Positions 34,031 through 43,318 of a DNA stretch of 64,000 bases are shown here, piece by piece; the stretch's first letter is position 1; every line of letters starts with the position of its first letter. The translations under genes were made by a program, and so were the position numbers. The DNA is from Streptomyces flavotricini (GTDB taxonomy: Bacteria; Actinomycetota; Actinomycetes; Streptomycetales; Streptomycetaceae): contig NZ_JAINUL010000001.1 in NCBI RefSeq assembly GCF_020639365.1, positions 2,593,519-2,657,518 of the forward strand, read 5' to 3'. The notes under the pieces are model-generated. The model was given only the letters and a program-made list of their open reading frames with translations. It did not search any database and had not been told where the DNA came from.

Positions 34031-34858
34031 CTACCTGCCCTTCCACTCCGGGGGCCGCTTCGTGGTGAAGGCGGCGTGGAACTCGGCGTAGTCCCGGCCG
34101 TTCATCAGCAGGGCCTGGGTGTTGGCGTCGAGCTCGACCGACGCGGCCAGCGGCATGTCGAGCTCGGCGGTCAGCAGTGCCTTGGTCTGCGCGTAGGCGA
34201 GGGCCGGGCCCGCGGCGAGGTGCGCGGCGAGCTCGGCGGCCCGCAGGCCGGCCTTGCCCTCCTCGGTGACCTCGCTGAGCAGGCCGATGCGCTCGGCCTC
34301 CGGCGCGCGTACGGGCTCTCCGAGCATCAGCAGCCGGGTGGCGTGGCCGAGGCCGACGACGCGGGGCAGCAGGTACGCGGCGCCCATGTCCCCGCCGGAG
34401 AGGCCGACGCGGGTGAAGAGGAACGCGAAGCGGGCGGTGGGGTCGGCGATCCGGAAGTCGGAGGCGAGCGCGAGGACGGCGCCGGCGCCGGCGGCGACCC
34501 CGTGCACGGCGGCGATCACCGGGAAGGGGCATTCGCGGATGGCCCGTACCACCTGGCCGGTCATCCGGTTGAAGTCGAGGAGCTGGGCCGTGTCCATGGC
34601 GAGGGTGGCGCCGATGATCTCGTCGACGTCGCCGCCGGAGCAGAAGCCGCGCCCCTCGCCGCCGAGGACGAGGGCGCGCACGGACCGCTCGCGCGAGAGC
34701 TCGGCGAGCAGATCGCGCAGGTCGGCGTAGGCGCCGAAGGTGAGGGCGTTGAGTTTCTCCGGGCGGTCGAGGGTGACGGTGGCCACGCCGTCCTGCCGGG
34801 TCACCCGCAGGTGGCGCCACCGTTCGGTCGCTGCTGTGGAACCGATGAAGGGGCTCAC
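34031..34858 (-). CDS. Enoyl-CoA hydratase/isomerase family protein
   Basis: 275 residues, GTG at 34858. Crotonase fold: VATVTLDRPEKLNALTFGAYADL, ALVLGGEGRGFCSGGDVDEII (oxyanion segment), and HGVAAGAGAVLALASDFRIADPTARFAFLFTRVGLSGGDMGAAYLLPR. It would hydrate or open the ring-derived enoyl-CoA after the monooxygenase step. No ribosome-binding sequence precedes the GTG, and a GATACC-like -10 lies a few bases upstream, so a leaderless message is possible. It is the first gene of the two-gene unit with the flavoprotein fusion. Confidence 0.88.
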   Translation of the reverse strand: MSPFIGSTAATERWRHLRVTRQDGVATVTLDRPEKLNALTFGAYADLRDLLAELSRERSVRALVLGGEGRGFCSGGDVDEIIGATLAMDTAQLLDFNRMTGQVVRAIRECPFPVIAAVHGVAAGAGAVLALASDFRIADPTARFAFLFTRVGLSGGDMGAAYLLPRVVGLGHATRLLMLGEPVRAPEAERIGLLSEVTEEGKAGLRAAELAAHLAAGPALAYAQTKALLTAELDMPLAASVELDANTQALLMNGRDYAEFHAAFTTKRPPEWKGR

Positions 34859-34881
34859 ACGATCGACGGTATCACTGCATC

Positions 34882-34895
34882 GTGACTGCCGTCAC
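34882..34895. promoter_or_regulatory. Candidate PaaX-type operator, copy 2
   Basis: GTGACTGCCGTCAC, a 5-base inverted repeat around TGCC, about 24 bases upstream of the hydratase start. Thirteen of its 14 bases recur at 27679-27692. Confidence 0.6.
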
Positions 34896-34963
34896 AGAAA
34901 CGCGACACACGGGTGAGGGTGCACCCCGCGCAAAGCCGTCCGGTTCACCCCTGGCGGCGCCGT

Positions 34964-35007
34964 CCGCATGACTATGCGGAACCGACTGCAATCAGGTCGC
35001 AGTCGGT
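34964..35007 (-). terminator. Two hairpins at the end of the ornithine carbamoyltransferase gene
   Basis: CCGCAT-GACT-ATGCGG (34964-34979) follows a second hairpin with ACCGACTGC/GCAGTCGGT arms (34981-35007) that spans the carbamoyltransferase stop codon. Confidence 0.6.
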
Positions 35008-36005
35008 CCGGCGAGGGTGGCGACGAGTACGGCCTTGATGGTGTGCAGCCGGTTCTCGGCCTCGTCGAAGACGACGGAGTGCGCGGATTCGAACACCTCC
35101 TCCGTCACCTCCAGCGAGTCCAGCCCGTGCCGCTCGTGGATCTCCCGGCCGACCTTGGTGCCCAGGTCGTGGAAGGCCGGCAGGCAGTGCAGGAACTTCA
35201 CGTCCGGGTTGCCGGTCGCGCGCAGCACGTCCATCGTGACGGCGTACGGGACGAGGGCGGCGATCCGCTCGTCCCAGACCTCCTTGGGCTCGCCCATGGA
35301 CACCCATACGTCGGTCGCGACGAAGTCCGCGTGGGCCACGCCCTCGGCGACCTGCTCGGTCAGCATGATCCGGGCCCCGCTGGCGGCCGCGAGCTCGCGC
35401 GCCCCGGACACCACGGACTCGGCCGGCCAGTAGGCCTTCGGCGCGACGATCCGCACGTCCATGCCGAGCAGCGCGCCGGTCACCAGGTACGAGTTGCCCA
35501 TGTTGAACCGGGCGTCGCCGAGGTAGGCGAAGACGATGCGCTCCAGCGGCTTGGCGCAGTGCTCGGTCATGGTGAGCACGTCGGCCAGCATCTGGGTGGG
35601 GTGCCAGTCGTCCGTGAGGCCGTTGAACACCGGCACGCCGGAGTGGGCGGCGAGCGCCTCGACGGCCTCCTGGCTGTCACCCCGGTACTCGATGCCGTCG
35701 AACATCCGGCCGAGCACCCGCGCCGTGTCCTTGACCGACTCCTTGTGGCCGATCTGGGAGCTGGAGGGGTCGAGGTAGGTGGTGTGCGCCCCCTGGTCGG
35801 CGGCGGCGACCTCGAACGCGCAGCGGGTGCGCGTCGAAGTCTTCTCGAAGATCAGCGCGATGCTCTTGCCCTGGAGGCGGCGCTGCTCGGCGCCGGCCTT
35901 CTTGGCCGCCTTGAGGTCGGCCGCGAGCTCGATCAGACCGCGGAACTCGGCGGCGGAGAAGTCGAGCTCCTTGAGGAAACTGCGGCCGACGAGGTCGGTG
36001 GCCAT
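34992..36005 (-). CDS. arcB: Ornithine carbamoyltransferase, catabolic type
   Basis: 337 residues, ATG at 36005. Signature motifs are intact: carbamoyl-phosphate loop [17 protein letters not shown], and the ornithine-side HCLPAF. The length and its place directly after arginine deiminase indicate the catabolic enzyme of the deiminase pathway (citrulline plus phosphate to ornithine and carbamoyl phosphate) rather than biosynthetic ArgF. No carbamate kinase gene follows in the window, so the ATP-yielding third step must be encoded elsewhere or be absent. An AT-rich palindromic control region lies between this gene and arcA. Confidence 0.94.
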   Translation of the reverse strand: MATDLVGRSFLKELDFSAAEFRGLIELAADLKAAKKAGAEQRRLQGKSIALIFEKTSTRTRCAFEVAAADQGAHTTYLDPSSSQIGHKESVKDTARVLGRMFDGIEYRGDSQEAVEALAAHSGVPVFNGLTDDWHPTQMLADVLTMTEHCAKPLERIVFAYLGDARFNMGNSYLVTGALLGMDVRIVAPKAYWPAESVVSGARELAAASGARIMLTEQVAEGVAHADFVATDVWVSMGEPKEVWDERIAALVPYAVTMDVLRATGNPDVKFLHCLPAFHDLGTKVGREIHERHGLDSLEVTEEVFESAHSVVFDEAENRLHTIKAVLVATLAGPTAT

Positions 36006-36046
36006 GGGGACACTCCAAGGGTCACGCTGACAGGGGATGCTGGAAG

Positions 36047-36073
36047 TCTATACGATCCCCCGTATTGATATAC
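36047..36073. promoter_or_regulatory. AT-rich inverted repeats before arcB
   Basis: In the 77-base gap between arcA and arcB, ATACG-N6-CGTAT is followed by GTATTGATATAC (36062-36073, GTAT-N4-ATAC). Such AT-rich palindromes stand out in this GC-rich DNA and resemble operator rather than terminator sequence. ArgR is an obvious candidate, but the ARG-box match is not exact. Confidence 0.45.
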
Positions 36074-36082
36074 AGAGGGGCC

Positions 36083-37309
36083 TCAGACCGGATCCCGCTC
36101 CACCGGGCAGCTCATGCACCGCGGCCCGCCCCGTCCCCGCCCCAGCTCGCTGCCCGGGATCTCGATGACCTCGATGCCCTCCTTGCGCAGGTGGGTGTTG
36201 GTCGTCACGTTCCGCTCGTAGGCCACCACCACCCCCGGCTCGACGGCCAGCACGTTGCAGCCGTCGTCCCACTGCTCGCGCTCCGCCGCGTGCACGTCCT
36301 GCGTCGCGGTCAGCACGCGGATCGAGTCCAGCCCGAGCGCCGCCGCGATCGCCCGGTGCATGTGCTCCGGCGGGTGGTCGGTCACCTTCAGCTCCTGCAG
36401 ACCCGCGCCCGGCTCGATCGTGTAGGAACGCAGCATGCCCAGGCCCGCGTACTGGGTGAACGTATCTCCGTCCACCATCGTCATCACCGTGTCCAGGTGC
36501 ATGAAGGCCCGCCGCTTCGGCATGTCCAGCGCGACGATGGTGGTCGCCGACCCGGCCGCGAACAGGCCCCGCGCGAGCATCTCCACCGCCTGCGGCGTGG
36601 TCCGCTCGCTCATCCCGATCAGCACCGCGCCGTTGCCGATGACGAGCACGTCCCCGCCCTCGATGGTCGAGGGGTAGTCCGACTGCCCCTGCGACCAGTA
36701 GTGGAAGGCCCCGGAGGAGGTGAAGAGCGGGTGGTGCTTGTAGATCGCCTCGAAGTGCACCGTCTCGCGCTGCCGGGCCGGCCAGCGCATGGCGTTGATG
36801 GACACCCCGTCGTAGATCCAGGCGGAGGTGTCCCGGGTGAACAGGTGGTTGGGCAGCGGCCCCAGCAGGAAGTCGTCCAGCTCCATGGCGTGGAAGCGGA
36901 CCGACACCGGCTCGGCGTGCCGCTCCAGGAACTCGCGCTTGGTCATCCCGCCGACCAGCGCCTCGGCCAGCCCGGTCACCGGGAGCTGGTCGAAGACCGC
37001 GCGCAGGTGGTCGGTGGCGAGCGGTCCGTACTCCTTCTCGTCGAACACCCGGTCCAGGACGAGGTGTCTGGCCTCCGGGATCTCCAGGGCCTCGCACAGC
37101 AGATCACCGAAGAGGTGCACCTCCACACCGCGGTCGCGCAGGACGTCCGCGAAACCGTCGTGCTCCTGACGGGCCCTGCGCACCCACAGCACGTCGTCGA
37201 AGAGCAGTGCGTCCTTGTTGCTCGGTGTGAGCCGCTTCAGCTCCAGGTCCGGCCTGTGGAGGATGACGCGGCGAAGCCGCCCGGTCTCGGAGTCGACATG
37301 GAATCCCAT
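36083..37309 (-). CDS. arcA: Arginine deiminase
   Basis: 408 residues from the ATG at 37309, which gives the usual MGFHVDSE start; a GTG 9 bases earlier is in frame. Guanidino-modifying fold: [56 protein letters not shown], and the catalytic Cys in GPRCMSCP near the C-terminus. It hydrolyses arginine to citrulline and ammonia in the cytosol, feeding arcB downstream. The pathway supports survival under oxygen or energy limitation in other bacteria. No arginine/ornithine antiporter gene is adjacent. Confidence 0.95.
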   Translation of the reverse strand: MGFHVDSETGRLRRVILHRPDLELKRLTPSNKDALLFDDVLWVRRARQEHDGFADVLRDRGVEVHLFGDLLCEALEIPEARHLVLDRVFDEKEYGPLATDHLRAVFDQLPVTGLAEALVGGMTKREFLERHAEPVSVRFHAMELDDFLLGPLPNHLFTRDTSAWIYDGVSINAMRWPARQRETVHFEAIYKHHPLFTSSGAFHYWSQGQSDYPSTIEGGDVLVIGNGAVLIGMSERTTPQAVEMLARGLFAAGSATTIVALDMPKRRAFMHLDTVMTMVDGDTFTQYAGLGMLRSYTIEPGAGLQELKVTDHPPEHMHRAIAAALGLDSIRVLTATQDVHAAEREQWDDGCNVLAVEPGVVVAYERNVTTNTHLRKEGIEVIEIPGSELGRGRGGPRCMSCPVERDPV

Positions 37310-37409
37310 GGCGTACACGTTCGCAGACCGGACGGCTTTTTGAAGTGGCGTTCGCTCAGGAGACCGAGCGGAACCGGCAGCCCCCGCAGGCCCGGCGGCT
37401 CCCGCGGGA

Positions 37410-37913
37410 TCAGCGCAGACCGAGAAGTGCCGCCGGGGTCCCGACCAGCTCCGGGGCGGTCAGACCCAGCTTGGGCGTGGTCAGGTTCGGAATGCCGTAG
37501 TTGCTGCCGTCCGGCATCGTCAGCGGGGCGCCGACGATCGCACCGGGGGTGCGGGTGAGGACGTTGGTGGCCGGGGACTCCAGCGTGCCCTCGCCGTCCG
37601 TCTTCGGGTCGCCGAGCAGGTTCGGCACCGGCGCGCCGACCAGGGTGTCGCCGAGCTCGGTGCTGACCGGCAGCACCGGGAGGATGGGGCTCGGGAGCAG
37701 GTCCCCCGAGTGGTAGCGGGGCGCCTCCGGGGCGCCGACGACGGGCATCGGCACCGCGGTGGCCACGCGCGGGGTGTCCACGCCCAGCGTGGTCTTCACG
37801 GCGTCCAGGGGGACACCCACCGGCACCGAGTCGGCCACGGCCGGGGTGGCCGCGCCGGCCGCGGCCATACAGGTCATGAGTGCCGCAATGCTTCCGCGCG
37901 CGGTCATCTTCAT
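37410..37913 (-). CDS. Hypothetical secreted protein
   Basis: 167 residues, ATG at 37913. Signal peptide to about residue 28 ([12 protein letters not shown]). The mature part is rich in Pro, Val, Leu, Gly and Thr, without Cys beyond the signal, and shows imperfect short units such as [16 protein letters not shown] and [14 protein letters not shown] recognise no domain. It may be an exported beta-rich or disordered protein. It lies alone between arcA and the Pnkp operon. Confidence 0.7.
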   Translation of the reverse strand: MKMTARGSIAALMTCMAAAGAATPAVADSVPVGVPLDAVKTTLGVDTPRVATAVPMPVVGAPEAPRYHSGDLLPSPILPVLPVSTELGDTLVGAPVPNLLGDPKTDGEGTLESPATNVLTRTPGAIVGAPLTMPDGSNYGIPNLTTPKLGLTAPELVGTPAALLGLR

Positions 37914-38074
37914 AGGTGACGTTCCGTCCTTCCAGGGTCGCGGACATTCCGCTGCCCTGGATGAACGATCCCGCCGGTGGTTTTCCCGGCGTTCTCCCGG
38001 AAAGTTCCCCCATACGACCTAATTCACGGCCGTACGGGGGCCTCGCCTTTACGGCTGTGCTGACCCGCCCCCGC

Positions 38075-40621
38075 TCACAACCGGGGGTCGACAGGCTCCG
38101 ATTCGAGGGCGAGCACCGCGAAGACCGCCTCGTGCACCCGCCACAGCGGCTCCTCGCCCGCCAGCCGGTCCAGGCCCTCCAGCCCGAGCGCGTACTCGCG
38201 CAGGGCCAGCGAGCGCTTGTGCCCCAGGAACCGCTGGCGCAGTTTCTCCAGCTGCTCCGGACGCGTGTACTCCGGGCCGTAGATGATCCGCAGGTACTCG
38301 CGCCCGCGCACCTTGACCCCGGGCTGGACCAGGCGGCCCTTGCCGTCGCGGGCGTACGCCCGGAGCGGCTTGACGACCATGCCCTCGCCGCCCGCGGCCG
38401 TCAGCTCCAGCCACCAGTCGGTGCCCGCCCGTACGGATTCCTCGTCGGCGGTGTCGACCAGGATCCGGCCCGTGCGGCGCAGCAGCCCGGTGCCGGCGGC
38501 CTCGTCCGCGGCGACGAGCCGGTCCAGCCAGAACAGCTGCTCGTCGTGCGGTACGGCGGCCAGCGAGCGCCCGGCCGCCGCCAGCAGCTGGAACGGCGCG
38601 AACCGTACGCCGTCCAGCCCGTCGGTGCTCCAGCAGTAACGCCGGTACGCCTCGGTGAACCGCTCGGCGTCGGCGGCCCGGTCCCGCTGGCGGGCGAGCA
38701 GGCCGCCGGTGTCGACGCCCCGCTCCGCGGCCGCGGCCAGGGCGCCGAGGGCGTCCGGGAAGACGGCGCGGGAGGCCGCGCCGACGGCCGCGTACTGGTG
38801 GCGCAGCAGGCCGGTGGACTTCAGGGACCAGGGCAGCAGCTCCCCGTCCAGCAGCAGCCAGTCGGTGCCCAGTTCCTCCCACAGACCCGCGTCGGTGACG
38901 GCGCCCCGGAGCCGGGTGAGGACCTCCTCGGTGACCTCGGGGTCCTGGAAGAAGGGCCGTCCGGTGCGGGTGTAGACGGAACCGGTCGGGCCCTCGACGC
39001 CGAAGCGCTCGCGGGCCGCCCCGGCGTCCTTGCAGACGAGGACGGTGGCCCGGGAGCCCATGTGCTTCTCCTCGCACACGACCTGGGCGATGCCGTCCTT
39101 GCGGTACTGGGCGAAGGCCTCGGCCGGGTGCTCCAGGTAGCCCTCCTCCCGCGAGGTGGCGGTCGGCGCCATGGTCGGCGGCAGGTACGGGACCAGCCTC
39201 GGATCCACCGCGAAGCGGCTCATGACCTCCAGGGCCGCCGCCGCGTTCTCCTCGCGCACGGTGACGTTGCCCAGGTGCCGGGTCTCGACGATCCGGCGCC
39301 CGTGGACGTCGCCCAGGTCGAGCGGGCGCCCCTCGTGTCCGCCCGGCGCCGCGGCGGCGAGCGGCTTGACCGGCTCGTACCAGACCTTCTCGGCCGGTAC
39401 GTCGACCAGTTCGCGCTCGGGCCAGCGCAGGGCGGTCATCTTCCCGCCGAAGACGGCGCCCGTGTCCAGGCAGATGGTGTTGTTGATCCACGCGGTGTTC
39501 GGGACCGGGGTGTGGCCGTAGACCACGACCGCCTTGCCGCGGTACTCCTCGGCCCACGGGTAGCGCACGGGCAGGCCGAACTCGTCGGTCTCGCCGGTGG
39601 TCTCCCCGTAGAGGGCGTGCGAGCGGACCCGGCCGGAGGTGCGCCCGTGGTACTTCTCGGGCAGGCCGGCGTGGCACACCACCAGCTTGCCGCCGTCGAG
39701 CACGTAGTGGCTGACCAGGCCGCGGATGAACTCCCGCACCTCCTGGACGAACTCCTGCGGCTCCCGGCCGAGCTGCTCGATCGTCTCGGCGAGCCCGTGG
39801 GTCTGCTGGACGTTGGAGCCCTTGAGGTAACGGCCGAGCTTGTTCTCGTGGTTCCCGGGCACGCACAGGGCGTTGCCGGAGCGGACCATCGCCATCACCC
39901 GGCGCAGGACGCCGGGGCTGTCCGGGCCGCGGTCGACGAGGTCGCCGACGAACACGGCGGTGCGGCCCTCGGGGTGGACACCGTCCTCGTACCCGAGCTC
40001 GCCGAGCAGGGTCTCCAGCTCGGAGGAACAGCCGTGGATGTCACCGATGATGTCGAAGGGGCCGGTGAGGTGAGTGAGGTCGTTGAACCTCTTCTCCAGC
40101 ACCACCTCGGCGGTGTCGGCCTCCTGCGGAGTGCGCAGCACGTGCACCTTGCGGAAGCCCTCGCGCTCCAGTCCGCGCAGCGAGCGGCGCAGGTCGCGCC
40201 GGTGCCTCTGGATGACGGCGCGGGGCAGCCCGGCCCGGTCGGGGCGGGCGGCGTTGCGTTCGGCGCAGACCTCTTCGGGCATGTCGAGGACGATGGCGAT
40301 CGGCAGGACGTCGTACTCGCGGGCGAGCTGCACCAGCCGGCGGCGGGCCTCGGCCTGCACGCTGGTGGCGTCGACGACGGTCAGGCGGCCGGCCGCGAGG
40401 CGCTTGCCGGCGATGTAGTACAGGACCTCGAAGGCGTCACGGCTCGCACTCTGATCGTTCTCGTCGTCGGCGACGAGGCCCCGGCAGTAGTCGGAGGAGA
40501 TGACCTCGGTGGGCTTGAAGTGCTTGCGGGCGAAGGTGGACTTCCCGGATCCGGTGGCCCCGATCAGGACGACGAGGGACAGGTCGGTGACGGGGAGCAC
40601 GCGCGTGCCGTTGGTGGTCAT
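38075..40621 (-). CDS. pnkp: Bacterial polynucleotide kinase-phosphatase-ligase Pnkp (RNA repair)
   Basis: 848 residues, ATG at 40621 overlapping the TGA of the hen1 gene. Three modules occur in order: 5'-kinase with P-loop LIGATGSGKST (about 15-170); calcineurin-like 2',3'-phosphatase with GDIHGCSSELE, FVGDLVDRGPDSPG and VPGNHENKL (about 180-460); and an RNA-ligase-like adenylyltransferase with nucleotidyl Lys in EEKHMGSR (about 490-848). Pnkp heals and, with Hen1, seals RNAs cut by ribotoxins. All three active-site signatures look intact, so the system should be functional. Confidence 0.95.
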   Translation of the reverse strand: MTTNGTRVLPVTDLSLVVLIGATGSGKSTFARKHFKPTEVISSDYCRGLVADDENDQSASRDAFEVLYYIAGKRLAAGRLTVVDATSVQAEARRRLVQLAREYDVLPIAIVLDMPEEVCAERNAARPDRAGLPRAVIQRHRRDLRRSLRGLEREGFRKVHVLRTPQEADTAEVVLEKRFNDLTHLTGPFDIIGDIHGCSSELETLLGELGYEDGVHPEGRTAVFVGDLVDRGPDSPGVLRRVMAMVRSGNALCVPGNHENKLGRYLKGSNVQQTHGLAETIEQLGREPQEFVQEVREFIRGLVSHYVLDGGKLVVCHAGLPEKYHGRTSGRVRSHALYGETTGETDEFGLPVRYPWAEEYRGKAVVVYGHTPVPNTAWINNTICLDTGAVFGGKMTALRWPERELVDVPAEKVWYEPVKPLAAAAPGGHEGRPLDLGDVHGRRIVETRHLGNVTVREENAAAALEVMSRFAVDPRLVPYLPPTMAPTATSREEGYLEHPAEAFAQYRKDGIAQVVCEEKHMGSRATVLVCKDAGAARERFGVEGPTGSVYTRTGRPFFQDPEVTEEVLTRLRGAVTDAGLWEELGTDWLLLDGELLPWSLKSTGLLRHQYAAVGAASRAVFPDALGALAAAAERGVDTGGLLARQRDRAADAERFTEAYRRYCWSTDGLDGVRFAPFQLLAAAGRSLAAVPHDEQLFWLDRLVAADEAAGTGLLRRTGRILVDTADEESVRAGTDWWLELTAAGGEGMVVKPLRAYARDGKGRLVQPGVKVRGREYLRIIYGPEYTRPEQLEKLRQRFLGHKRSLALREYALGLEGLDRLAGEEPLWRVHEAVFAVLALESEPVDPRL

Positions 40622-42081
40622 GCGACCTCACCCTCCTTCTGGGTACCGGTGTCGATCCGAGTGAAAACGGCCATCTGGGTGGGCGGCCCCACCTCGGGGT
40701 CGTCGTCGCCGACGGGCACGAAGGCGACCTCGTACCCGTGGCGGCCGGCCACGGAGGCGGCCCAGCCGCCGAACTCCGCGCGGTTCCACTCGAAACGGTG
40801 GTCGCCGTGCCGGACGTGCCCGGCGGGCAGGGTCTCCCAGCGGACGTTGTATTCGACGTTGGGTGTGGTGACGAGGACCGTACGGGGGCGGGCCGCGCCG
40901 AACACCGCGTACTCCAGGGCGGGCAGCCGCGGCAGGTCCAGGTGCTCGATGACCTCGCTGAGCACGGCCGCGTCGTAGCCGGCCAGCCGTTTGTCGGTGT
41001 AGGCGAGCGAGCCCTGGAGCAGCTGGACGCGGCTGCTCTGCTGCTCCCCCATCCGCTCCAGGCGCAGCCGCTTGGCGGCCATGCCGAGGGCCCGCATGGA
41101 CACGTCGACTCCGACGATCTCGGTGAAGGCCGGCTCCTTGAGGAGGGCCTGCACCAGCTGCCCCTGGCCGCAGCCGAGGTCGAGGACCCGGGAGGCGCCG
41201 GCGGCGCGCAGCGCGCCGAGGATCGCCTCGCGCCGCCGCACGGCGAGCGGCACGGCCTTCTCCTCGGTCTCCCCCACGGCGTTGTCGAGCTCCTCGACCT
41301 CGCTGCCGTCGGCCTCGGCCAGCCGCAGCAGCTCCAACCGGTCCAGGGCCTCACGGGTCAGCCCCTTGTGCCGGGCCAGATAGCGGGCGCTGATGAGCCC
41401 GTTCTCGGGGTGCGCGGCCAGCCAGCCGTCTCCGGCGCGCAGCAGCTTGTCGACCTCGTCGGGCGCGACCCAGTAGTGCTTGGCGTCGTCGAGCACGGGC
41501 AGCAGGACGTAGAGCTGCCGCAGGGCGTCGGCGAGCCGCAGCTCGCCCTCCAGCACGAGCCGTACGTAGCGGGAGTCCCCCCACTCGGGGAACTGCTCGT
41601 CGAGCGGTACGGGTTCGGCCCGTACGAGGTCCCAGCCGAGCGGATCGAACAGCCGGTGGACGAGCTGCGCCCCGCCGCGCGCGGGCAGCGCCGGTATCTC
41701 GATCCGCAGCGGACGGGCCTGCTCCGGCAGCTCGGGGCGGGCGGTGCAGCGGCCGCCCAGCGCGCTGCGGAAGACGGAACCGAGGGCGACGGCGAGCAGT
41801 GAGGAGGCCGCGTACGGGCGGTCGTTGACGTACTGCGCGAGCGCGGCGTCGGGCGCCCCGCCCCGCCCCTTGCCCTGCCCGCGCCGCACGAGCGCGACGG
41901 GATCCACCTCGAGCAGCAGCGCCGCCGTGCACCGTTCGTCGGCGGCCTCGGGGTAGAACACGTGGGCGATGCCGTGGGAGGTGGAGAACGCCTGCACCTT
42001 CCCAGGGTGCTTGTGCAGCAGAAAACCCAGGTCGGTGGCCGGGTCCTCAGCACTGCCAGTGGTGGAGATCGTCAGGAACAT
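40618..42081 (-). CDS. hen1: 3'-terminal RNA ribose 2'-O-methyltransferase Hen1
   Basis: 487 residues from the ATG at 42081, giving the common MFLTISTT start; two earlier in-frame ATGs exist. The N-terminal half (to about 240) is the bacterial Hen1 domain that binds and activates the Pnkp ligase. The C-terminal half is the SAM-dependent methyltransferase: VLDLGCGQGQLVQAL, EVIEHLD with metal-binding Glu/His, and TTPNVEYNV followed by GDHRFEWNRAEF. It methylates the 2'-OH at the break so that the repaired RNA resists a second cut. Overlap with pnkp makes a two-gene operon. Confidence 0.95.
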   Translation of the reverse strand: MFLTISTTGSAEDPATDLGFLLHKHPGKVQAFSTSHGIAHVFYPEAADERCTAALLLEVDPVALVRRGQGKGRGGAPDAALAQYVNDRPYAASSLLAVALGSVFRSALGGRCTARPELPEQARPLRIEIPALPARGGAQLVHRLFDPLGWDLVRAEPVPLDEQFPEWGDSRYVRLVLEGELRLADALRQLYVLLPVLDDAKHYWVAPDEVDKLLRAGDGWLAAHPENGLISARYLARHKGLTREALDRLELLRLAEADGSEVEELDNAVGETEEKAVPLAVRRREAILGALRAAGASRVLDLGCGQGQLVQALLKEPAFTEIVGVDVSMRALGMAAKRLRLERMGEQQSSRVQLLQGSLAYTDKRLAGYDAAVLSEVIEHLDLPRLPALEYAVFGAARPRTVLVTTPNVEYNVRWETLPAGHVRHGDHRFEWNRAEFGGWAASVAGRHGYEVAFVPVGDDDPEVGPPTQMAVFTRIDTGTQKEGEVA

Positions 42082-42268
42082 GCAGCTCAGCATGGATGCG
42101 GCCACTTGTCGGGGGCCACCGAATTTCTTCCCCGGCCTGCCCCCGCCCCACCCGCGGATCCCGATTCGGGCAAGTGCCCGACGCGCGTGCGCCCCGCGCT
42201 GTACGGTCCGCGGAACACGTCGTTCCCCGTGCCCCCGGCATCCCGGCAGCCCCTGGAGGGCCTCTCTC

Positions 42269-43318
42269 GTGTACCCGCCGCAGCCCTACCCACCCATGCC
42301 CGCGCCCGTGCGCCGCTGGTGGCAGCATCCCGCCCTGATCATCACCCTGCTGGTCGTGATCCCGCCCGCGGGCATCGCGCTCGCCTGGACCAGCCGGTGG
42401 GGGCAGGCCAAGAAGATCGTGGCGACGGTCCTGGCCGGTCTGTGGTTCCTCACGCCCTTCCTGGGCGACCCGCCGAAGGAGACGGAGGCCGACGCCAAGA
42501 CGGCCGCCGTCGCGTCCGCCTCGCCGAGCGCGAGCCCCGGCCGGACCGAGCCGCCCTCGCTCGTCGGCCGGAACCTCAAGGAGGCGCGGGCCACCGCGCT
42601 CGCCGCGGGATTCCAGGCGCTCTCGCACGACGCGTCCGAGGGGAGCGCCGCCCAAGTGGCGGAGGCCGACTGGAAGGTGTGCTTCCAGAGCCTGGTCACC
42701 GAGAAGGCCGGTGCGATACCCGCGCTCGACTTCGGCGTGGTCCGCACCGACGCCCCGTGCCCCGCGAAGGACGGGGATCCGATCCCCTATCCGAAGATGC
42801 CCAAGGTCGTCGGCCTGACCTTCGCCAAGGCCTCCGAGACGCTCGGGCCGATCGGCTTCGGGAAGATCGAGCCGCAGAGCGCGTTCACGGACGTCACCCT
42901 GCCGGCCGCCGTGGACGACTGGGCCGTCTGCTTCCAGGAGCCCGAAGAGGGCAAGGAGATCAGCGCGCCCGGAACCACCACCGCCGCCCTGAAACTCGTG
43001 TCTCCCGGCACCACTTGCCCGGGTGCGCCGAACACCCGGCTCCACCCCGAGCCGGTGCCGGTGCCGACGCATGACGACGACTCCGGCAGCTCCGCTTCGG
43101 GCGGCACTTCCTCCGGGGGATCCACGTCCGGCGGGTCCTCCTCGGGCGGGTCCTCCTCAGGAGGGTCTTCCTCCTCAGGAGGGTCCGACAGCGGCGGTGG
43201 AGGCGGAAACACCGTGACGCCCGGCGCGTTCTGCTCCCCGGCCGGGGCGACCGGGGTCAGCAAGAAGGGCACCTCCTACACCTGCAAGGGGCCCGGTCAG
43301 CCACGCTGGCGCCAATGA
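42269..43318 (+). CDS. PASTA-like membrane-anchored protein with Ser/Gly linker
   Basis: 349 residues from the GTG at 42269, which has CTGGAGGG about 10 bases upstream. Short cytosolic N-terminus MYPPQPYPPMPAPVRRWW, two hydrophobic segments (about 22-40 and 48-66), then two PASTA-like domains (about 95-160 beginning PPSLVGRNLKEARATALAAG, and 170-245 beginning MPKVVGLTFAKASETLG), each with paired Cys. A GSSSGG-type low-complexity linker and a small C-terminal Cys module (GAFCSPAGATGVSKKGTSYTCK) end it. PASTA domains bind peptidoglycan or beta-lactams; there is no kinase domain. The 3' end overlaps the convergent methyltransferase by 22 bases. Confidence 0.8.
   Translation: MYPPQPYPPMPAPVRRWWQHPALIITLLVVIPPAGIALAWTSRWGQAKKIVATVLAGLWFLTPFLGDPPKETEADAKTAAVASASPSASPGRTEPPSLVGRNLKEARATALAAGFQALSHDASEGSAAQVAEADWKVCFQSLVTEKAGAIPALDFGVVRTDAPCPAKDGDPIPYPKMPKVVGLTFAKASETLGPIGFGKIEPQSAFTDVTLPAAVDDWAVCFQEPEEGKEISAPGTTTAALKLVSPGTTCPGAPNTRLHPEPVPVPTHDDDSGSSASGGTSSGGSTSGGSSSGGSSSGGSSSSGGSDSGGGGGNTVTPGAFCSPAGATGVSKKGTSYTCKGPGQPRWRQ

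Noticed and set aside
34992..36005. Biosynthetic ArgF
   Set aside because: Directly follows arginine deiminase and is not beside argCJBDR, so the catabolic assignment is preferred, though sequence alone does not separate the two.
37916..40978. Frame of over 1000 codons opposite Pnkp
   Set aside because: Shadow of a well-characterised three-domain enzyme.
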